From: Prevotella aurantiaca JCM 15754
Lineage (GTDB): Bacteria > Bacteroidota > Bacteroidia > Bacteroidales > Bacteroidaceae
DNA length: 64,000 bases
Reading direction: 5' to 3'
NCBI RefSeq assembly: GCF_000614025.1
Contig: NZ_BAKF01000007.1
Span: forward strand, 36,680-100,679
Under the pieces are notes generated by a model. That model worked only from the letters and a program-made list of their open reading frames with translations. It did no database searches and was not told the origin of the DNA. Below are positions 36,731 to 45,524 of the stretch, piece after piece. How positions within the stretch are numbered: position 1 is the stretch's first letter; every line of letters begins with the position of its first letter. A program made the translations under genes and the position numbers.

Positions 36731-37240
36731 ATGGTAAATTTAACATTTGTACAAAGGGGGTCTCTTTGTAACAAAGCTTTCCCGATTACTTATGTAAAGC
36801 GTAAAGAGGCTTTTCCTTTTCCTCTTTATTATCTTAACATCGGTGAATTGGTAAAAGACCGCAACCGCATTTATCGTGCAGCGGTGGATAAAAAGCTTGG
36901 AATTGCCCGTCTTAAGCAACCGCCACTTATGGCAAATAAGAGTCTTTATAGGATGGATATGAAGTGTTTTACAGAAACAATGACCTACTTTAATGCTTCC
37001 TTTTCACAAGAGATTACTAGAACTCAAAGAGTAGTCTGTAACATAACGGAATATCAGACGAAGCCAATGCCAAAATCCTTAGGGCTCTCTCACTTCATGT
37101 ATCTTATAGCCGTTGATATCGGTTTTGGTAAGATAACTAAACCTGATCCCACCTTTCTCCCTAAAGAAGTTAGTCTTAAACATCACAATCGAATCCCTTT
37201 CAGGGTAATGAAAAGTACATTTGAACAGCGTCAAGAGTAA
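36731..37240 (+). CDS. Hypothetical protein, unrecognised
   Basis: 169 aa open frame with an ATG and a weak -7 element 78 bp upstream. I do not recognise a family. It is basic (K/R-rich), with no signal peptide or transmembrane segment. It may be a real accessory gene or a degraded one; the reverse strand also carries an open frame over its 3' end. It lies 149 bp before the DUF6078-like gene. Confidence 0.35.
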   Translation: MVNLTFVQRGSLCNKAFPITYVKRKEAFPFPLYYLNIGELVKDRNRIYRAAVDKKLGIARLKQPPLMANKSLYRMDMKCFTETMTYFNASFSQEITRTQRVVCNITEYQTKPMPKSLGLSHFMYLIAVDIGFGKITKPDPTFLPKEVSLKHHNRIPFRVMKSTFEQRQE

Positions 37241-37388
37241 AACCAAAACTATTTTACTGTCCCATTGAACAAGTTCTCCTCCCATTATTGTGATTAAACT
37301 ATGACACTTATAAGATATGCTAAATAATTTTAGACACCTCAATCTACAGGCATTGCCTGATAAAGAAAGTAAGAAATAAATAACAATC

Positions 37389-37829
37389 ATGAATAAATAC
37401 CAAGACTTTACATACGACTTAGTGCCTCCAACTTGGCCCGTCTGTTTTATAAAAAGCTGCCCGATGGCAGAAGATTGCATCCGTCATTTGGCTGGAACAG
37501 TATTGTCTGACGATGTTGCTTTTGGAGCAGCAGTTTACCCTACAGCACTGAAGAATGGCAAATGCTGTAAGTTTAAACAAATCAGAGTTATCCATGCAGC
37601 CTGGGGTTTTGATACTATCTTTAATCAAGTGAAGCGAAAAGATAGTGCATCTCTGCGCAATTCTATTAAAGAATACCTTGGCGGACACGGCACTTATTAT
37701 CGTTACCACAATGGAAAACTTCTCCTTACGCCAGAACAACAGGAATGGATTGTCTCCCTTTTCCTTTCCTATGGCTATACAGAGAACCTCAAATTTGATA
37801 ATTACAAAGACATTTACGATTTTTCATAG
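37389..37829 (+). CDS. DUF6078-like protein
   Basis: 146 aa, no signal peptide. The Cys pair in FIKSCPMAEDCIRHLAG and a later CCKFKQ recall the DUF6078 family found in Prevotella and Bacteroides, which is uncharacterised. The C-terminal half, with the YLGGHGTYYRYHNGKLLLTP stretch, is the most family-like. The cysteines could bind a metal; that is inference. It is immediately followed by palindromic array 4 and the AbiTii gene. Confidence 0.6.
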   Translation: MNKYQDFTYDLVPPTWPVCFIKSCPMAEDCIRHLAGTVLSDDVAFGAAVYPTALKNGKCCKFKQIRVIHAAWGFDTIFNQVKRKDSASLRNSIKEYLGGHGTYYRYHNGKLLLTPEQQEWIVSLFLSYGYTENLKFDNYKDIYDFS

Positions 37830-37845
37830 ATGCTTTATTACCACA

Positions 37846-37906
37846 CTACCATGGCTTGGTAGTCTCCGTACCATGTGTTGGTAGCAATGCTACCAGGCCT
37901 TGGTAC
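37846..37906. repeat. 22-bp-period palindromic array 4 (TACC/GGTA arms)
   Basis: Three 17-bp units start at 37846 (CTACCATGGCTTGGTAG), 37868 (GTACCATGTGTTGGTAG) and 37890 (CTACCAGGCCTTGGTAC), exactly 22 bp apart with spacers TCTCC and CAATG. Unit 1 is nearly identical to unit 1 of the array at 4471, so these two arrays are homologous though 33 kb apart. Confidence 0.85.
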
Positions 37907-37971
37907 AGTTATGTTTTCAATATAGTGAATATATTGTTCCTTATCAATTTAAAATAAAAAACCAATATAAT

Positions 37972-38985
37972 ATGCCTAAATCATACCTCTTAGAACTAAT
38001 AAGACAAGTGTTAAGTGAGAAAGATAGCCCTGTGAGTGCGTTGCTTCTTTCTTGTAAACGAATAGCCACAATACGTGCAGATGTAGAAAACCTATGGTGG
38101 ATTGAGTACGAATTACATGATGGTGATGTTTTGAAAGATATCGCAAACCAATTCATGTGGAGCTTTGATAGGAAGAAATTTGATGAGTTAGAAACTTTAT
38201 ACACAAAGATATGGACTGACGAAAGGCAAATAAATCAGTACGAAGTGAGTAATGGTAAGCTTATCATCAAAGATAATACACTGGCTTTTTCAGTAGGTGG
38301 GATAGAATCTCGGAAGCATTCGTTGGCTATAAAAATTGCATCTTTATCTAAAGCAAGCGACGATAAAATACCCGAAACCAACCATACAGAAAACAATGAT
38401 GCGCAGGTTCGAAACGTTCTGAACAGCAGCATTGAAGCGATAGATTGTATTTTAAACCGAATTAAAACCCGAGCAATAGATTACCTCATAGCTAATGAGG
38501 TAGAATTGATGAGAGGCAACAGTCTTTCAAGATACTATGAATCTAATAAGAAGTTCGTAATTTCTACCCTTTCTTCTATTGACGAACAATTTAAAGAAGA
38601 GCTAAATAATATAGACGTACACCTTTATTCTGGCTCGGCAAATAATCTATCTGAAGCCCTATGGAATATAAGAAAGGTGTTGTGTCATTATGCTAATGTT
38701 GTTTGTCCAATATCAGATGAGACCATTGATGCAGAAGGAAGGAAACGGAAAGCAAAGTCTAGCGTCTGCTTAAACCATATTATATCAGCCCTATACCAAA
38801 AGGTTGACAAGCAAATATCAATAGAATTGCTTGACATTGGAGTTACGGAACTGTGGAATAAGGTAGAGAAACTAAATGCTTTAGGAATCAAAGGAGTGCG
38901 CACTAAGGTAACAGAAGATGAAGCATTTCAATGTGTTTCTCAGTTATATGTACTGCTGGGACAAATGATAAGAATATTTAATTAA
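37972..38985 (+). CDS. AbiTii-domain protein (candidate phage-defence gene)
   Basis: 337 aa from the ATG at 37972; the frame is open from 37900, but that extension overlaps array 4. The N-terminal 50 residues (YLLELIRQVLSEKDSPVSAL, CKRIATIRADVENLWWIEYEL) match the AbiTii domain pattern of alternating helices ending in W-x-x-x-E-L. The C-terminal half has an Arg/His-rich helix (NIRKVLCHYANVVCP) like other AbiTii-type proteins. AbiTii proteins are linked by family name to abortive infection, but most are untested. Followed by a terminator at 39047. Accessory neighbourhood. Confidence 0.6.
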   Translation: MPKSYLLELIRQVLSEKDSPVSALLLSCKRIATIRADVENLWWIEYELHDGDVLKDIANQFMWSFDRKKFDELETLYTKIWTDERQINQYEVSNGKLIIKDNTLAFSVGGIESRKHSLAIKIASLSKASDDKIPETNHTENNDAQVRNVLNSSIEAIDCILNRIKTRAIDYLIANEVELMRGNSLSRYYESNKKFVISTLSSIDEQFKEELNNIDVHLYSGSANNLSEALWNIRKVLCHYANVVCPISDETIDAEGRKRKAKSSVCLNHIISALYQKVDKQISIELLDIGVTELWNKVEKLNALGIKGVRTKVTEDEAFQCVSQLYVLLGQMIRIFN

Positions 38986-39046
38986 AGTATCATGCAATAG
39001 TAGAGATCAATTAGAACAGCTATATTTATATTGTAAATAAGGTGAT

Positions 39047-39083
39047 GAGGGTGTGTCAAAGTTTTTACTTTTGGCATACCCTC
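39047..39083 (+). terminator. Terminator after the AbiTii gene
   Basis: GAGGGTGTGTCAAAG (39047-39061) pairs with CTTTTGGCATACCCTC (39068-39083), with G-U pairs and one bulge. The rest of the gap to 39383 holds nothing I can support. Confidence 0.65.
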
Positions 39084-39382
39084 ATACCCTTTAAATACAG
39101 TCTTCACCGCCTTTAAGAAGTTCTTCTTGTTGGTAATTGTAAAACTTTATGCCTAAAATTTCAGCTATTATTACCAATCCATTCTATTAAAACCATTTAT
39201 TTGTCAAACTAAATAGTACTTTTTAAAACAGAAATAATAGAGATATAAATGTTGCTTGAAACTATAGTTATCTTTTTGTATAGCTTATCTTTCAGTGCAT
39301 AACAAAATCTGTCTAAGTGAGGTTTTTCTATCAGAATGACATTATTTGACTTGTCCTTGCACGATTAAAAAAAATTATTTTA

Positions 39383-39390
39383 TATCTTTG
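39383..39390 (+). promoter_or_regulatory. Probable promoter -7 element of the aryl-polyene operon
   Basis: TATCTTTG followed by GCAG matches the -7 consensus, 68 bp before the first gene of the pigment locus. A CTTG at 39356-39359 is a possible -33 but is a little too far. No terminator is obvious inside the 24-kb locus, so this may drive much of it. Confidence 0.5.
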
Positions 39391-39457
39391 CAGTGGTTTT
39401 TTCGGACAGAAACAAACTCTATTTAATTTTTATGGCGTAATTAAAAAATCATAAAAT

Positions 39458-40186
39458 ATGAAGTATGCTTTAATAACAGGCGCATCACGAGGTATTGGAC
39501 GTGCCGTAGCCTTGCTTTTAGCAGAACAATATTCAATAATAATCAATTACCATTCTAATTCACAAGCAGCACAAGATGTAAAGCAAGAGATAGAGACCAA
39601 TGGTGGTCATGCAGAGCTTTTACCCTTTGATGTATCTGATCCAAAGGCAATAGAAGGAGCTGTTGATGCATGGGAAGCAGCTCATCCAAATGAATTTATT
39701 TCCGTTTTAGTAAACAATGCAGGTATTCGTCGTGACAACGTTATGTTTATGATGTCAAACGAAGACTGGCATGGAGTGCTTGATACGAATATGAATGGCT
39801 TCTTCTACCTCACACGACGACTTCTGAAACACATGATGCCTCGTAAGCATGGTGGTCGAATTGTTAATATGACGTCATTGTCTGGATTAAAAGGTATGCC
39901 TGGACAAGTTAATTATAGTGCGGCAAAGGCAGCTCTGATAGGTGCGACAAAAGCATTGGCACAGGAAGTTGCACCTCGCAATATTACTGTAAATGCTGTA
40001 GCTCCAGGCTTTATTCAAACGGATATGACAAAAGAATTGCCAGAGGAAGAGTTGAAGAAGCTTGTACCCGTAGGCCGTTTTGGTAAGCCAGAGGAGGTCG
40101 CAGCTGTAGTAGCATTCTTAGTTTCTGATGCTGCAGCCTATGTTACGGGAGAAGTAATCAATGTGAATGGAGGATTATATACATAA
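39458..40186 (+). CDS. 3-oxoacyl-ACP reductase (FabG-like ketoreductase) of the polyene locus
   Basis: 242 aa short-chain dehydrogenase. NADPH-binding TGASRGIGRAVA (about 7-18), NNAGI near residue 87, catalytic Ser in MTSLSG and Tyr/Lys in YSAAKAAL. It reduces 3-ketoacyl-ACP; being first in a locus with KS, ACP and dehydratases, it is the likely ketoreductase of polyene chain elongation rather than the housekeeping FabG. ATG at 39458, 68 bp from the -7 element. Confidence 0.88.
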   Translation: MKYALITGASRGIGRAVALLLAEQYSIIINYHSNSQAAQDVKQEIETNGGHAELLPFDVSDPKAIEGAVDAWEAAHPNEFISVLVNNAGIRRDNVMFMMSNEDWHGVLDTNMNGFFYLTRRLLKHMMPRKHGGRIVNMTSLSGLKGMPGQVNYSAAKAALIGATKALAQEVAPRNITVNAVAPGFIQTDMTKELPEEELKKLVPVGRFGKPEEVAAVVAFLVSDAAAYVTGEVINVNGGLYT

Positions 40187-40284
40187 ATTGTGTTAGGTAT
40201 ATTTTAGTATTTTAGAAAAGTTCAGCTGTTCCATTATTTTGTTATATGAACAAAAAATAAGAGGAAAAGCTATTACAAATAAAA

Positions 40285-41514
40285 ATGGAAAGAAGAGTAG
40301 TTATAACTGGAATGGGAATTTGGTCTTGTCTTGGAACCGATCTTGAGACAGTAAAGCAATCATTGTATGAAGGAAAATCAGGTATTGGTATTCAAGAAGA
40401 GCGCCTTGCTTATGGTTATCGTTCAGCTCTTACAGGTATTGTAGAAGACCCTGTCATAACAAAGAAAATGCTGGATCGTCATACACGTGCCTGTATGTCG
40501 GAGGAAGCAAGATATGCATATATGTCAAGTCTGCAGGCCTTTGCACAAGCAGGAATATCAGACGACTATCTCTGTAAGAATGAGGTAGGCTGTATATTTG
40601 GTAATGATTCTTCGGCACAACCGGTTATAGAGGCTTCAAAGATAATGGACGAGAAGCACGATTCTGCTATGTTAGGCTATGGACTTATCTTTCAATCGAT
40701 GAACTCTACTGTGAATATGAACCTAAGCACCATATTCCATTTGCGTGGTGTTAACTTTACAGTCAGTTCAGCTTGTGCCAGCGGTAGCCATTCGATTGGT
40801 TTAGGTTTCATGATGATTAAACAAGGATTGCAGGATATGGTTCTATGTGGTGGGGCTCAAGAAACAAACCATTATTCTATGGCATCGTTTGATGCACTTG
40901 GTGCTTTCTCGGCTCGCATGGATGAACCAACAAAGGCAAGTCGACCATTTGATAAAGATCGTGATGGTTTGATACCGAGCGGTGGCGCTGCTTCATTAGT
41001 TTTGGAAGATTATGAGCACGCAAAGGCACGTGGAGCAAATATCTTAGCTGAAATTGTTGGTTATGGTTTCTCAAGTAATGGCGGTGGTATCAGTCAGCCA
41101 TCTGATGAAGGTAGCGAGATAGCAATGAATCGTGCATTGAACGCTGCAGGCATGAAAGCTGATGATATAGACTATATTAATGCTCATGCCACAAGCACCC
41201 TTCAAGGTGATATGTATGAGGCAATAGCATTGAATCGTTTGTTCGAAGGAAAGCATGCTCTTATTTCATCAACAAAGAGTATGACGGGACATGAATGCTG
41301 GATGGCTGGTGCGTCAGAAGCAGTGTATAGTATTCTAATGATGCAACATGATTTTGTTGCACCAAATATCAATTTTGAGAATCCTGATGAACATTCAGAG
41401 AAATTGAATCTTGCAACGACTACCATTGACACAGAGGTTAATATTGTGCTGAGCAACTCGTTTGGTTTCGGTGGAACAAACTCAGCGTTGATCATTAAGA
41501 AGTATAAGGAGTAA
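40285..41514 (+). CDS. Beta-ketoacyl-ACP synthase (FabF-like) of the polyene locus
   Basis: 409 aa, a single KS domain. The catalytic triad is complete: Cys164 (SSACASGSH), His301 (NAHATST) and His336 (KSMTGHECW). It performs decarboxylative condensation with malonyl-ACP. Unlike the two other KS proteins of the locus it has no C-terminal extension. The HATST variant and lack of the TACSS consensus separate it from ordinary FabF. Confidence 0.88.
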   Translation: MERRVVITGMGIWSCLGTDLETVKQSLYEGKSGIGIQEERLAYGYRSALTGIVEDPVITKKMLDRHTRACMSEEARYAYMSSLQAFAQAGISDDYLCKNEVGCIFGNDSSAQPVIEASKIMDEKHDSAMLGYGLIFQSMNSTVNMNLSTIFHLRGVNFTVSSACASGSHSIGLGFMMIKQGLQDMVLCGGAQETNHYSMASFDALGAFSARMDEPTKASRPFDKDRDGLIPSGGAASLVLEDYEHAKARGANILAEIVGYGFSSNGGGISQPSDEGSEIAMNRALNAAGMKADDIDYINAHATSTLQGDMYEAIALNRLFEGKHALISSTKSMTGHECWMAGASEAVYSILMMQHDFVAPNINFENPDEHSEKLNLATTTIDTEVNIVLSNSFGFGGTNSALIIKKYKE

Positions 41515-41548
41515 ACCGCAGACATTGTAATCCTTAAATATTTAAGAT

Positions 41549-42094
41549 ATGAGAAAAGATTTCAAAGGATTTATAATTTTGGTAGTATTGCTCTTATGCA
41601 GTGTTGTTGCGAATGCACAGAGCGATGAAAGTTATGGTTGGGAACAGGCTCCACGTTATAGAGGTTTCATAGGAGAAGGCTTAGTAATAGGTACGGGAGA
41701 TTATAGTCAGAACCGAAATTACATATATACCTCGCATGGTATGGAACTCTCACCAGGCTTCTTTTTAGGTGCTGGTGTCGAAGCTACTTACTGGTGGGGA
41801 CTTGAAGAATGGAATTTTCCAGTCTTTGTAGATACAAGGATTGAATTCCATAAGTCTATGCGTAAGAACTTCTCACCCTACATAGCTGCAAAGGTCGGAT
41901 ATAGTTTAGGAAACATTGATGGTCTTTATATCGCTCCACAAGTAGGTTGTCATTTTTATTTTGGACATAGTAAAGTTGGAATCAGTACTGCTCTCGGCTA
42001 TTCTTATCAAGGTTATCGTTCAGATTTTGGAGGAATTATCGGCAGTTCTTACAACTTTGGAGGTGTGGAGTTTTCAGTTGGAGTAGACATTTAA
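41549..42094 (+). CDS. Predicted outer-membrane beta-barrel protein
   Basis: 181 aa. A signal peptide (IILVVLLLCSVVANAQS) is followed by alternating aromatic/glycine strands (FFLGAGVEATYWWG, YIAAKVGYSLGN, YIAPQVGCHFYFG, VGISTALGYSYQG) and a final strand FSVGVDI. No known family recognised. Its place inside the operon suggests a role in carrying or housing the pigment in the outer membrane; that is inference. Confidence 0.65.
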   Translation: MRKDFKGFIILVVLLLCSVVANAQSDESYGWEQAPRYRGFIGEGLVIGTGDYSQNRNYIYTSHGMELSPGFFLGAGVEATYWWGLEEWNFPVFVDTRIEFHKSMRKNFSPYIAAKVGYSLGNIDGLYIAPQVGCHFYFGHSKVGISTALGYSYQGYRSDFGGIIGSSYNFGGVEFSVGVDI

Positions 42095-42133
42095 ATCGTC
42101 ATTAATTCATTATTAACTTAAAAATATGCTATT

Positions 42134-42697
42134 ATGAAAAGAATCTTATTGATGCTATCGTTTGTAATGTGTTGCGTGGTAAGTCTGTTTGCCAAAGCTG
42201 ACGTAACATTGAAAAGTGGTTCACTTTCTAATCTCAAGACCTCAAAAGCAAAAGTTTTTGTAGTTTGGGACTACAGTCATGCTACTTTGGAAGGTAAGGG
42301 TGTAAAAGCCTTCTTGAAAGAGAAAGGTCCTGATTGGGAGCGTGATTATAAGTCAGAAATAGAACGTTCAGAAGCAAACTTTATGGAACGTTTCAATGAC
42401 AAGACAAAGAGTGTTACCATTACTGACAAGAAGAGCGAAGCCGATTATACCATTGTTATTGAAGTAAAGGATTTCCATTATGGAAGTACTGGTGTCTCTG
42501 TTTTGATTGGTTTTGGTGCTGGTGATGCACGCATGAGTGCCTTGATGAACTTTTATGAAAAGAATGGAAAGCAGCCATTTGCTATTATAGATGTTGATGG
42601 TGTGGCTGGTGCTGGCTATGGCAATGAGAAGCGTCGTGTAGAAACATATCGTGAATTGGCTGAACAGGTCGTTAAACTGATCAAGAAGGCTAAGTAG
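42134..42697 (+). CDS. Secreted protein, resembles DUF4410
   Basis: 187 aa. Signal peptide (LSFVMCCVVSLFAKA). The centre has ADYTIVIEVKDFHYG and GFGAGDARMSAL, reminiscent of the DUF4410 lipoprotein family, but there is no lipobox Cys at the expected place. Role unknown. It lies between the OMP-like and methyltransferase genes of the pigment locus. Confidence 0.5.
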   Translation: MKRILLMLSFVMCCVVSLFAKADVTLKSGSLSNLKTSKAKVFVVWDYSHATLEGKGVKAFLKEKGPDWERDYKSEIERSEANFMERFNDKTKSVTITDKKSEADYTIVIEVKDFHYGSTGVSVLIGFGAGDARMSALMNFYEKNGKQPFAIIDVDGVAGAGYGNEKRRVETYRELAEQVVKLIKKAK

Positions 42698-42797
42698 AAT
42701 TACCTACCTCTCTTGTTATTTTCAGGAGAGTTGGGCTCAAAATAGAGTAAGTCCTTGCAGAACAATTTATAAAGGAGATTAAAACAAGGGAGAAAGA

Positions 42798-43892
42798 ATG
42801 AATCTATTTCAATCAGAAAGTGACAGGTATACACAAGAACAATTATCTGCTCGTGAGGCACAGCGTCTTGCTGAGTACATAGCATGGGGTCCTGTCATTT
42901 TTCAGATATCCCGCCTTATGGTGAAGTGGGGGATATTGGAAGCATTGCGTGATAGCTTAGAAGGGTTGACCTTAGAAGAATTAGCAAAGCAGACCAAGCT
43001 TTCAGAATATGCATTAAAGATATTGCTCGAAGCATCATTGAGCGCAGGAACAATTTTGATTAACAAAGAGACCGATCGTTATACAATTTCCAAGACAGGT
43101 TGGTTTCTACTTAACGATCCAGCTACACGTGTCAATATTGATTTTAACCATGATGTAAACTATCGTGGCATGTATCATCTTGACGAAGCACTTCTGGAAG
43201 GAAAACCAGCAGGATTGAAAACGCTTGGTGATTGGCCGACCATTTATGAAGGCTTGTCTAAACTAGAAAAGCAAGTTCAAGATAGTTGGTTTGGTTTTGA
43301 TCATTTCTATAGTGATCACTCTTTTGACAAGGCATTGAAGATTGTTTTTGCTAAAAATCCTAAGCATTTGATGGATGTAGGTGGTAATACGGGACGTTTT
43401 GCGTTACGTTGTGTAGAATACGATTCTAATGTTAATATTACAATTGTAGATCTGCCCGGCCAGATTGGAATGATGAAGGAGAATATAGCGGGGAAAGAAG
43501 GTGCAGTTCGCATTGATGGTTTTCCAACAAACATTCTTGATGAACAAAATGAATTGCCACAAGGAGATTGGGATGCAATTTGGATGAGTCAATTCTTAGA
43601 TTGTTTCTCTGAACAAGAAATATACAGCATTCTCTCCCGTGCTGCTAAAGCGATGACTGCTGATACCACCTTATATATAATGGAAACCTTTTGGGATCGA
43701 CAGAAATATGAACCAGCATCTCTCTGTTTAACGATGACCAGTGTTTATTTCACAGTCATGGCTAATGGTAATAGTAAAATGTATCACTCTGACGATATGT
43801 TTAAACAGATTGAACGTGCAGGTCTAAAGGTTGTGAATATCCATGATGAAATAGGGCAAGGACATACAATATTAGAAGTAAAATTGAAATAA
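42798..43892 (+). CDS. SAM-dependent methyltransferase with winged-helix N-terminus
   Basis: 364 aa. N-terminal dimerisation/winged-helix part (about 25-110; LTLEELAKQTKLSEYALKIL) and a C-terminal Rossmann domain with the motif I DVGGNTG at 193-199 and the acidic strand-2 VDLPGQ. This is the layout of small-molecule O-methyltransferases. In aryl polyene loci the head-group ring is methylated, so I infer an aryl or polyene methyltransferase. AGGAG and GGGAG runs precede the ATG. Confidence 0.82.
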   Translation: MNLFQSESDRYTQEQLSAREAQRLAEYIAWGPVIFQISRLMVKWGILEALRDSLEGLTLEELAKQTKLSEYALKILLEASLSAGTILINKETDRYTISKTGWFLLNDPATRVNIDFNHDVNYRGMYHLDEALLEGKPAGLKTLGDWPTIYEGLSKLEKQVQDSWFGFDHFYSDHSFDKALKIVFAKNPKHLMDVGGNTGRFALRCVEYDSNVNITIVDLPGQIGMMKENIAGKEGAVRIDGFPTNILDEQNELPQGDWDAIWMSQFLDCFSEQEIYSILSRAAKAMTADTTLYIMETFWDRQKYEPASLCLTMTSVYFTVMANGNSKMYHSDDMFKQIERAGLKVVNIHDEIGQGHTILEVKLK

Positions 43893-43911
43893 TTTATAAG
43901 TAAAGTAAGTA

Positions 43912-44154
43912 ATGGAAAGAAAAGAAATTGAAGAAAAAGTAAGAATGTTCTTAATTGAGGATTTGGAAATAGACGAAGAAAACATTGCACCTGAGGCAAA
44001 ATTGAAAGATGATCTTGGTATTGACAGTTTGGATTTTGTTGATATCGTTGTTATCGTAGAGAAGAACTTTGGATTTAAAATTAAACCTGAGGAAATGCAG
44101 GGAGTGGTTACGTTATCACAATTCTACGATTATATAGAAAGTAAAGTTGGCTAA
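43912..44154 (+). CDS. Acyl carrier protein 1 of the polyene locus
   Basis: 80 aa acidic helix-bundle protein. The phosphopantetheine site is Ser39 in DLGIDSLDFVD. It carries the growing polyene chain. The stop overlaps the possible TTG start of the following acyltransferase by 8 nt. Confidence 0.92.
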   Translation: MERKEIEEKVRMFLIEDLEIDEENIAPEAKLKDDLGIDSLDFVDIVVIVEKNFGFKIKPEEMQGVVTLSQFYDYIESKVG

Positions 44155-45019
44155 TACAACTTATGGCAGTGATTGGATGCATCGGTTGTTGATAGGATCG
44201 TTGCGTTGGTTGGACGTAAGATTACTCTATACGTTCACATCGCTTTTTGTAATTCCTGTCTGTTTATTACTGAACACCAATTACAGCCGAACGTCAGCTT
44301 ACCGATATTTCCGTTGTAGGCATGGTTATGGACGCTTGCGTTCAGCATGGAGTACTTATGTCAATCATTGTTTGTTTGCTCAAGTAGTAATTGACCGCTT
44401 TGTAGTTTATGCTGGAAAGCGTTTCAAAGTTGAAATAGAAGGGTATGAACACTTCCAGCAGTTAGAAACTGAAGAGAAGGGATTTATGATTTTTAGCTCT
44501 CACGTTGGTTGTTATGAGGTTGCAGGCTATTCACTAACCTCTAAGACAAAGCGATTTAATGCATTGGTTTTTGGAGGTGAGAAAGCTTCTGTTATGGAGG
44601 GACGGCAAGAAATACTAACTCATCATAATATCCGCATGATTCCTGTTATGGAAGATATGAGTCATCTCTTTTTAGTGAATGAAGCACTTGATAACAACGA
44701 AATAGTAAGTATGCCAGCCGATCGTATTATTGGCCCTATTAGAACTATAACTTCTAAGTTCTTTGGTGATGAGGCTCGTTTTCCGGCAGGTCCTTTCTCT
44801 GTAGCAACGATGAAAGGGCAGGATGTTCTTGCTGTCAATGTCGTGAAAATATCTGTCAAGTCTTATAAAGTATATGTAACAAAGCTCAACTATGACAAGC
44901 TAGCTCCACGTAAGCAACAAATACAATTATTAGCTGAGAGCTATGTAAAGGAACTTGAACATAGAGTGCGCCAGTATCCTTTACAGTGGTATAACTTCTA
45001 TGATTTTTGGAGGAAATAA
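44147..45019 (+). CDS. LpxL/HtrB-like lysophospholipid acyltransferase
   Basis: 290 aa. One hydrophobic N-terminal segment (LLYTFTSLFVIPVCLLL) and the LABLAT pattern: FSSHVGCYEVAGY for the H-x4-E/D catalytic pair, and later VSMPADRIIGP. It would transfer an acyl group onto a lipid or onto the polyene product at the inner membrane. Start uncertain: TTG at 44147 keeps a family-like N-terminus (GSDWMHRLL) and overlaps the ACP; ATG at 44177 is the alternative. Confidence 0.83.
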   Translation: MANTTYGSDWMHRLLIGSLRWLDVRLLYTFTSLFVIPVCLLLNTNYSRTSAYRYFRCRHGYGRLRSAWSTYVNHCLFAQVVIDRFVVYAGKRFKVEIEGYEHFQQLETEEKGFMIFSSHVGCYEVAGYSLTSKTKRFNALVFGGEKASVMEGRQEILTHHNIRMIPVMEDMSHLFLVNEALDNNEIVSMPADRIIGPIRTITSKFFGDEARFPAGPFSVATMKGQDVLAVNVVKISVKSYKVYVTKLNYDKLAPRKQQIQLLAESYVKELEHRVRQYPLQWYNFYDFWRK

Positions 45020-45022
45020 GGT

Positions 45023-45499
45023 ATGAAAGACAATATGGCGAATACAGAGGTTGAGAATTTTTCAGAAGAAATGTTTCGCACAATAGATATACATGAGTTG
45101 TTGCCACAGCAAGAGCCTTTTGTAATGATAGGTTCACTTGTACATTTTGATAAGACGTTAACAATAACAGAAACAGAGGTGCGACAGGACAATATCTTTG
45201 TAGATGAAGGAAATTTCTCAGCTTCTGGTCTAATGGAGAATATAGCACAAACCTGTGCTGCTCGTATTGGATTTGTCAATAAGTATATCTTAAAGAAAGG
45301 AATTCAATTAGGATTTATTGGAGCTGTACGCAACTTTGAAGTTTTGGAATTGCCAAAAGTTGGCGATGTAATAACAACACGTGTAGAAGTAAAGGAGGAA
45401 GTCTTTGGTATGACATTGGCTGATGCTATAATTACATGCGGTGAAAAAGTGTTAGTAACATCAGAGATGAAAATTGCCGTCAAAGAGCAGAATGCTTAG
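45023..45499 (+). CDS. Hotdog-fold 3-hydroxyacyl-ACP dehydratase (ApeP/FabZ-like)
   Basis: 158 aa. LLPQQEPFVMIGSLVHFD and ASGLMENIAQTCAARIG are the marks of the ApeP-like dehydratases of aryl polyene clusters. The usual FabZ catalytic His (LPHRYPF) is Gln here (LPQQEPF), as often in this subgroup, so it may act with a partner hotdog protein. Four bases after the acyltransferase stop; overlaps the open frame of the thioesterase. Confidence 0.82.
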   Translation: MKDNMANTEVENFSEEMFRTIDIHELLPQQEPFVMIGSLVHFDKTLTITETEVRQDNIFVDEGNFSASGLMENIAQTCAARIGFVNKYILKKGIQLGFIGAVRNFEVLELPKVGDVITTRVEVKEEVFGMTLADAIITCGEKVLVTSEMKIAVKEQNA

Positions 45500-45524
45500 A
45501 GAAAATAATAAAATCCATATAGAT

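Noticed and set aside
37079..37480. Minus-strand ORF of 133 aa opposite the DUF6078-like gene
   Set aside because: It overlaps plus-strand coding sequence on both sides and has no recognisable motif; probably a shadow frame.
4471..37906. CRISPR arrays for the 22-bp-period repeats
   Set aside because: Repeats are 17 bp and not identical, spacers are only 5 bp, and no cas genes are present.
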